Source of the DNA: Actinomycetes bacterium
GTDB lineage: Bacteria > Actinomycetota > Actinomycetes > Propionibacteriales > Propionibacteriaceae
Length of the DNA stretch: 11,388 nucleotides
Assembly: GCA_023412435.1 (NCBI GenBank)
Contig: JAEYNS010000183.1
Location: 1-11,388, forward strand
Reading direction: 5' to 3'
Position 1 is the stretch's first letter; every line of letters begins with the position of its first letter. The position numbers were made by a program, and so were the translations under genes. Below are positions 6,901 to 11,388 of the stretch, piece by piece. The notes under the pieces were generated by a model. The model saw only the letters and a program-made list of their open reading frames with translations. It ran no database searches and was not told the DNA's origin.

Positions 6901-8294
6901 CGAAACTCACCTTCCCGGCGGGGTTCCTGTGGGGCACTGCCACCTCGGCCTACCAGATCGAGGGCGCCGTGGACGTCGACGGTCGCCGGCCCTCGATCTG
7001 GGACACCTTCTGCGAGGTGCCGGGCGCCATCGCCGACGGCGACGACGGTCGGCTGGGCGTCGACCACTACCGCCGCTACCGCGAGGACGTCGCCCTGATG
7101 GCCGACCTCGGGTTCAACACCTATCGGTTCAGCGTCAGCTGGCCGCGGGTCCTCAACGACGGCGTGGTGAACACCGCGGGGATGGACTTCTACTCCCGGC
7201 TCGTCGACGAGTTGCTCGGCGCCGGGATCACCCCGTGGCTGACCCTGTACCACTGGGACCTGCCGGAGGCTCTGCCCGGCGGCTGGACCAACCGTGACAC
7301 CGCTGAGCGGTTCGCCGAGTACGCCCTCGCGATGCACGACCGGCTGGGTGACCGGGTCCAGAACTGGACGACGCTCAACGAGCCGTGGTGCTCGTCGTTC
7401 CTGAGTTACGCCGCCGGCGAGCATGCCCCCGGCCACACCGACAAGGTGGAGTCCGTCCGCGCGATGCACCACCTGCTGCTGGCCCACGGCCTGGCGACCA
7501 GGGCGCTGCGCGAGGCCGGCGGGGAGGACCTGCGGCTCGGTATCACGCTGAACTTCGGCCCGGTGATCCCGGCCAGCGACGACCCGGCCGACCTCGACCT
7601 GGTGCGTCGGGTGGACGGCACCAACAACCGCGTCTTCGTCCACCCGGTCTTCACCGGCGAGTACCCCGCCGACGTCCGGGAGGACCTCGCGCCGTGGTGG
7701 CCGGACGACCTGGTCGCCGACGGCGACCTGGCCACGATCGCCACCCCGATCGACGTCCTCGGCGTGAACTACTACTCGACCAACATGATGCGCGCGGCCC
7801 GTCCGGGGGAGCAGGCCGGTCCCCGGATCGTGCGCGGACGGCAGCTCGCCACCCCGCACATCACGGCGCCGGACGCGGTGTGGGTGTCCCGCGGCCTGCC
7901 GCAGACCGCCATGGGCTGGGACGTCGACCCCGACGGCCTGCGGAAGCTGCTGCTGTGGCTGCACACCACGTACACGGGTCCGGCCCAGACGGCCCTCGTG
8001 ATCACCGAGAACGGCGCGGCCTACCCCGACGAGCCCGGCCCGGACGGCACGATCGACGACCAGGACCGGATCGGCTACGTCCGTGACCACCTGGCCGCCG
8101 TCCACGCGGCGAACGCCAAGGGAGCCGACGTCCGGGGCTACCTGCAGTGGTCGCTGATCGACAACTTCGAGTGGGCCTTCGGCTACGCGAAGAGGTTCGG
8201 CATCGTGGCGGTCGACGAGAATCTGAACCGGACCCCGAAGGCGAGCGCCCACTGGTACAGCTCCGTGGTGCGAACCGGCGAGCTGGACGTCTAG
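6897..8294 (+). CDS. bglC: GH1 beta-glucosidase, cytoplasmic (BglC-like)
   Basis: This 465-residue enzyme has the normal length of a bacterial GH1 (beta/alpha)8 barrel. It starts with FPAGFLWGTATSAYQIEG, typical of the family, and has no signal peptide, so it works in the cytoplasm. The acid/base is Glu162 in TLNEPW and the nucleophile is Glu371 in ITENGAAY; the substrate-site segments SWPR (81-84), YHWDLP (118-123), NYYS (291-294) and NFEWAFGY (423-430) are all intact. It should hydrolyse imported cellobiose or other beta-glucosides to glucose with retention of configuration. The start overlaps the permease stop and an AAGGG element sits directly before it, suggesting translational coupling. 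The pairing with a CUT1 importer and CebR-type operators matches the cebEFG-bglC locus of Streptomyces. Activity on beta-galactosides or beta-fucosides, common in GH1, cannot be excluded. Confidence 0.95.
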   Translation: MTKLTFPAGFLWGTATSAYQIEGAVDVDGRRPSIWDTFCEVPGAIADGDDGRLGVDHYRRYREDVALMADLGFNTYRFSVSWPRVLNDGVVNTAGMDFYSRLVDELLGAGITPWLTLYHWDLPEALPGGWTNRDTAERFAEYALAMHDRLGDRVQNWTTLNEPWCSSFLSYAAGEHAPGHTDKVESVRAMHHLLLAHGLATRALREAGGEDLRLGITLNFGPVIPASDDPADLDLVRRVDGTNNRVFVHPVFTGEYPADVREDLAPWWPDDLVADGDLATIATPIDVLGVNYYSTNMMRAARPGEQAGPRIVRGRQLATPHITAPDAVWVSRGLPQTAMGWDVDPDGLRKLLLWLHTTYTGPAQTALVITENGAAYPDEPGPDGTIDDQDRIGYVRDHLAAVHAANAKGADVRGYLQWSLIDNFEWAFGYAKRFGIVAVDENLNRTPKASAHWYSSVVRTGELDV

Positions 8295-8304
8295 GAGGCC
8301 GACC

Positions 8305-9324
8305 ATGGCGCATACCATCAACGGGGCCGATCGGCTCCTCCCGACCCTGGACGATGTCGCGCGCGTCGCCGGGGTGTCGCGCGCCACCGTCTCACGGGTG
8401 GTCAACGGCGGGCGGTTGGTGTCGCCTGAGACCTCACAAGCGGTTACCCGGGCCATCGCCGAGCTTGGCTACCAGCCCAACCAGGCCGCCCGTGCGCTGG
8501 TCACCCGCCGGGCGGGCGCTGTGGCCGTGGTGGTGCCGGAGACGGACGAGCGGGTCTTCTCCGACCCGTTCTTCCCGCAGGCCTACCACGGCGCGCTGAC
8601 GGCGTTCAGCGGGGTCGACACCCAGGTGCTGCTCGCGATGGCGCCGCCGGGGGAGAGCGCCCACCGGATGGCGCGCTACCTCGACAGCGGACACATCGAC
8701 GGCGCGATCGTGTTGTCGCACCACGGCCCCGAACTCGCCCGCGAGCTGGCCAAGAGCGCGCACCCCGCGGTCTTCATCGGCGACCCGGGAGTGCCGGGGT
8801 TGCCCTTCGTCGAGCTCGACCAGGTCAACGCGGCGATCACCGCCACCCGGCACCTGATCGAGCGCGGGGCGACCCGGATCGCCACCGTGACCGGTCCGAT
8901 GGACATGAACGCCGCCACCGAGCGGTTGCGCGGCTTCGAGATGGCGATGGCCGAGGCCGGGCTCACCGCCGTCGGTGTGGCGCAGGGCGACTTCACGGTC
9001 CGCGGCGGCGAGCGGGCCGCCAACGAGCTGCTGGAGATGGCGCCCGACCTCGACGCCGTGTTCGTGGCGTCCGACCTGATGGCCGCCGGTGTCCTGCGGG
9101 TGCTGCGCCGGTCCGGTCGCAAGGTGCCCGACCAGGTGAGGGTGGTCGGCTTCGACAACTCCTCGGCAGCCGTCGAGACCTCGCCGATGCTCACCACGAT
9201 GACGAACCCCGCCGGCGAGCTGGCGCGGATCGCGGGCGAGATGCTGCTGGGCCTGCTCTCGGGTGCAGCGCCGGAGGGCCCGGTCATCCTGACCAGTCAA
9301 CTCGTCCGGCGCAACTCGGCCTGA
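8305..9324 (+). CDS. cebR: LacI-family transcriptional repressor of the operon (CebR-like)
   Basis: This 339-residue regulator has an N-terminal LacI helix-turn-helix at about 14-40 (DDVARVAGVSRATVSRVVN, recognition helix near 27-34), a hinge helix around 59-66 (NQAARAL), and a periplasmic-binding-protein-like effector domain from about 72 to the end. Such proteins bind palindromic operators as dimers and let go when sugar binds. The AGGAGG ribosome binding site (8293-8298) overlaps the stop codon of the GH1 gene and the intergenic gap is 10 bases, so it belongs to the same transcript. The tandem operators at the operon promoter therefore imply negative autoregulation. In Streptomyces cebR is divergent upstream of cebE; here it is the last gene. 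Cellobiose as the inducer is inferred by analogy. The CebR assignment rests on context and operator match, not on a database comparison. Confidence 0.92.
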   Translation: MAHTINGADRLLPTLDDVARVAGVSRATVSRVVNGGRLVSPETSQAVTRAIAELGYQPNQAARALVTRRAGAVAVVVPETDERVFSDPFFPQAYHGALTAFSGVDTQVLLAMAPPGESAHRMARYLDSGHIDGAIVLSHHGPELARELAKSAHPAVFIGDPGVPGLPFVELDQVNAAITATRHLIERGATRIATVTGPMDMNAATERLRGFEMAMAEAGLTAVGVAQGDFTVRGGERAANELLEMAPDLDAVFVASDLMAAGVLRVLRRSGRKVPDQVRVVGFDNSSAAVETSPMLTTMTNPAGELARIAGEMLLGLLSGAAPEGPVILTSQLVRRNSA

Positions 9325-9339
9325 ACGCCCTCGGTGGAG

Positions 9340-9355
9340 CACACTGGGGACAATG
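9340..9355 (+). promoter_or_regulatory. Possible leaderless promoter of the kinase-regulator pair
   Basis: CACACT (9340-9345) lies seven bases before ATG 9353, the spacing of an actinobacterial -10 element for leaderless transcripts starting at the A of ATG. No good -35 is visible, and no well-spaced ribosome binding site precedes the ATG (GGTGGAG at 9333-9339 is too far, GGGGA at 9346-9350 too close). The pair could equally be read from the sugar operon 28 bases upstream. Confidence 0.3.
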
Positions 9356-10585
9356 ACTGAGGTCTCGCCCCGTTCCAGCCGGCCGCTCAACGCCGCCTGG
9401 CTGGGTGGCGTGTGCGCTGGTCTGTCCGACCACCTGGGCTGGTCGCCGCTGGTGCTGCGGGTGCTGTTCGTGGTGCTGGCCACCACTCGCCTGGTGGGGG
9501 TCGGGTTGTACCTCGTGCTGTGGCTGGTGATGCCGCGCGGCACCACCCAGCGCGCTGCCCCGGGGATCGAGGCGGCCACCCGCACCGGGATGCGTTCGGT
9601 GACCAGCGAACTGCGTCCGGTCGACTACGGGGTGGCAGGGGCGCTGGCCCTGCTCGGGATCGGTCTGGCGTGGATCATCCAGACCAGCCCCTGGGCGCTC
9701 GACCCGCTGCTGCTCGCCGCCGGGCTGCTGGTCGCGGGCGGGATCGGCGTGATCTGGTGGCAGGCCGACCAGGCCTCGGCGCGCGAGGTGCGCAGGGGTA
9801 CCAGCCTGCGACGCTGGCTGGAGCCGTTGATGGCGCACTGGACGACCATCGCGACGATAGTGGTAGGACTCGTGGCGATCGGGATCGGGATCGCGCTGTT
9901 CGTCGCCACGCAGCCGATGTCGGAGTTCGGCCGGACGGTGCTGGTGCTCGGCTCGGCGGTCGCCGCCCTCGTGCTCGTCAGCCTGCCGTGGATCCTGCGG
10001 GTCCGCCAGTCGCTGGCCCAGGCCCGCGACGACAAGCTGCTGGCCGATGCCAGGGCCGACATGGCGGCCCACCTGCACGACTCGGTGCTGCAGACGCTCG
10101 CCCTGATCCAGCGCCAGGCCAAGGACCCGCGCGCCGTGGTGGGGCTGGCCCGGCGCCAGGAGCGGGAGCTGCGGCAGTGGCTGTACGGCGAGACCACCGA
10201 TGAGGCGACGCTGAGCCAGGCGCTGACCGCGTCCGCCCTCGATGTGGAGACCGACCACGGGATCGACGTCGACCTGGTGACCGTGGGCGACTGCGACCTG
10301 ACCGCGGACGTGACAGCGGTGGTGCGGGCGGCCCGCGAGGCGATGGTGAACGCCGCCCGGCACGCCGGGGTGGAGCGGGTCGACGTCTACGCCGAGGTCG
10401 ACCAGGACCAGGTGAGCGTCTTCGTCAGGGACCGCGGGGTCGGGTTCGACCCCGCCAACATCGACCCGGACCGGATGGGGATCCGCGGTTCCATCGTCGA
10501 GCGGGTCCGCAGGGCGGGCGGCCGGGCGATAATCAGGTCGAGCCCCGGCGAGGGGAGCGAAGTGAGACTGGAGCTGCCGAGATGA
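9353..10585 (+). CDS. PspC-domain membrane sensor histidine kinase
   Basis: This 410-residue kinase begins with a PspC domain (about 11-64, including AAWLGGVCAGLSDHLGW and a hydrophobic segment), followed by membrane helices near 92-110, 116-136, 165-185 and 196-217. The cytoplasmic part has a NarX/HisKA_3-type dimerisation helix with AAHLHD at 238-243; His242, followed by Asp243, is the likely phosphorylated histidine. An ATP-binding domain follows, with an N-box near Asn333 (EAMVNAARHA) and a glycine box DRGVGFD (360-366). It lacks a large extracellular sensing domain, so it probably senses the membrane itself or a partner. PspC is known from phage-shock/envelope-stress systems, and PspC-kinase fusions are common in actinobacteria. 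It overlaps the response regulator gene by ATGA, the expected partner. The true signal is not shown by the sequence. Confidence 0.9.
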   Translation: MTEVSPRSSRPLNAAWLGGVCAGLSDHLGWSPLVLRVLFVVLATTRLVGVGLYLVLWLVMPRGTTQRAAPGIEAATRTGMRSVTSELRPVDYGVAGALALLGIGLAWIIQTSPWALDPLLLAAGLLVAGGIGVIWWQADQASAREVRRGTSLRRWLEPLMAHWTTIATIVVGLVAIGIGIALFVATQPMSEFGRTVLVLGSAVAALVLVSLPWILRVRQSLAQARDDKLLADARADMAAHLHDSVLQTLALIQRQAKDPRAVVGLARRQERELRQWLYGETTDEATLSQALTASALDVETDHGIDVDLVTVGDCDLTADVTAVVRAAREAMVNAARHAGVERVDVYAEVDQDQVSVFVRDRGVGFDPANIDPDRMGIRGSIVERVRRAGGRAIIRSSPGEGSEVRLELPR

Positions 10586-11256
10586 CTGAAGACACCGAAG
10601 CTACCGAGCGTCCCGCCGCTGCCTGGCGCGTGGTGGTGGTCGACGACCACGCCATGTTCCGCAGCGGGGTGCGCCACGACATCGGCTCGCGGGTCCAGAT
10701 CGTCGGTGAGGCCGAGGACGTCCCGACCGCGGTGGCGGCGATCATCGCGCACACCCCCGACGTGGTGCTGCTGGACGTGCACCTGCCCGGCGGTGGCGGC
10801 GTGGAGGTGCTGAAGCAGGTGCTCGCCACCCAGCCGGATGTCCGCTTCCTCGCGCTCAGCGTCTCCGACGCCGCCGAGGACGTGATCGGCGTGATCCGGG
10901 CCGGTGCCCGCGGCTACGTCACCAAGTCGATCTCGGCCGACGAGCTGATCGAGGCGATCGGACGGGTGGCGACCGGCGACGCCGTGTTCTCGCCGCGGCT
11001 GGCAGGCTTCGTGCTCGATGCCTTCTCCGGCACCATCGACGTCGCCAGCATCGACGAGGACCTCGACCGGCTCTCCCAGCGGGAGCGCGAGGTGCTGCGG
11101 CTGATCGCCCGCGGCTACGCCTACAAGGAGATCGCCCGGGAGCTGTTCATCTCGATCAAGACCGTCGAGACCCACGTCTCCAGCGTGCTGCGCAAGCTCC
11201 AGCTCTCCAACCGCCACCAGCTCACGCGCTGGGCCACCGACCGCAAGCTGGTCTGA
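10582..11256 (+). CDS. NarL/LuxR-family response regulator
   Basis: The 224-residue regulator is the partner of the upstream kinase, with an ATGA overlap coupling their translation. The receiver domain (about 16-133) has the acidic pair Asp21/Asp22, phosphorylation site Asp65 in LLDVHLPG, switch Ser93 and Lys115, all intact. After a linker (about 140-160) comes a GerE/LuxR DNA-binding domain (about 164-214) with LSQREREVL, EIARELFIS and KTVETHVSSVLRKL, including the recognition helix around 192-204. Phosphorylation by the kinase should promote DNA binding and change transcription of unknown targets. An acidic N-terminal extension of about 14 residues precedes the receiver domain and looks disordered. 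An in-window target is not evident. Confidence 0.94.
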   Translation: MTEDTEATERPAAAWRVVVVDDHAMFRSGVRHDIGSRVQIVGEAEDVPTAVAAIIAHTPDVVLLDVHLPGGGGVEVLKQVLATQPDVRFLALSVSDAAEDVIGVIRAGARGYVTKSISADELIEAIGRVATGDAVFSPRLAGFVLDAFSGTIDVASIDEDLDRLSQREREVLRLIARGYAYKEIARELFISIKTVETHVSSVLRKLQLSNRHQLTRWATDRKLV

Positions 11257-11260
11257 GCCA

Positions 11261-11278
11261 CCGGGGACGGTTCCCCGG
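11261..11278 (+). terminator. Short hairpin just after the response regulator
   Basis: CCGGGGA (11261-11267) and TCCCCGG (11272-11278) form a seven-pair stem with a four-base loop, beginning five bases after the stop codon. There is no following T-tract. It may act with the larger hairpin downstream to end the transcript. Confidence 0.45.
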
Positions 11279-11307
11279 CTCACGGGACGGACCCGCGGCC
11301 CGATCAC

Positions 11308-11343
11308 TGGACAGTTGTGGCCGTCCTCGGCCACAACCGTCCA
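11308..11343 (+). terminator. Larger hairpin, probable terminator of the two-component operon
   Basis: Arms TGGACAGTTGTGGCC (11308-11322) and GGCCACAACCGTCCA (11329-11343) pair over 15 positions with one A-C mismatch around a six-base loop. It lies about 50 bases after the response regulator stop and has no T-tract, as is common for actinobacterial terminators. The nearly symmetric stem could also serve a gene on the opposite strand beyond the window. The last 45 bases of the window hold nothing else that I recognise. Confidence 0.6.
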
Positions 11344-11388
11344 CCGTGCCGGAGGACGACGCCACCCCGGACGGCAGCAGACCCGACC

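Noticed and set aside
6774..8456. 560-codon open frame on the minus strand opposite the GH1 gene
   Set aside because: It is antisense to an intact GH1 gene with both catalytic glutamates, and its His/Val/Gly/Arg-rich translation shows no recognisable fold.
8650..8664. GAGAGCGCCC inside the LacI-family gene as a third operator
   Set aside because: Only one half resembles the operator and the symmetry is lost in the other half; it is best explained by coding sequence.

Overview
This is a high-G+C window with strong G/C preference at third codon positions, tight operons with ATGA start/stop overlaps, GTG starts and actinobacterial-type regulators. The source is most likely an actinobacterium. 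A Propionibacteriales-like or other soil/plant-associated genus is plausible, but the sequence alone does not fix the genus.

Layout. (1) Positions 2-2053 (+) hold the 3' part of a family 3 glycoside hydrolase with a PA14-like insert and a C-terminal fibronectin III-like domain; its start lies upstream of the window. (2) Positions 2063-3055 (-) hold a convergent NAD(P)-binding SDR/epimerase-type oxidoreductase, only 9 bases from the GH3 gene. (3) A 536-base divergent intergenic region (3056-3591) carries, at its right end, a promoter overlapped by two tandem CebR/LacI-type palindromic operators. (4) Positions 3592-9324 (+) form a five-gene cellobiose/beta-glucoside operon: lipoprotein solute-binding protein, an intra-operon hairpin, two CUT1 permeases, a cytoplasmic GH1 beta-glucosidase and a LacI-family repressor. 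The arrangement matches the streptomycete cebEFG-bglC-cebR module, but with the regulator as the last gene rather than divergent. No transport ATPase gene is present, so a shared MsiK-like ATPase encoded elsewhere is inferred. (5) Positions 9353-11256 (+) hold a two-component pair: a PspC-domain membrane histidine kinase translationally coupled to a NarL/LuxR-type response regulator, followed by two hairpins.

How it works together (inference). The binding protein captures cellobiose or a related beta-glucoside, the two permeases import it with an ATPase supplied from elsewhere, and the GH1 enzyme hydrolyses it in the cytoplasm. The LacI-type protein would repress its own operon through the tandem operators until sugar arrives. 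The GH3 enzyme may supply or process related glycosides. The PspC kinase/regulator pair looks like an independent envelope-stress-type system that may receive read-through from the sugar operon.

I do not see a previously undescribed system here. The most distinctive features are the operator/promoter architecture, the hairpin after the binding-protein gene, and the regulator's position at the end of its own operon.
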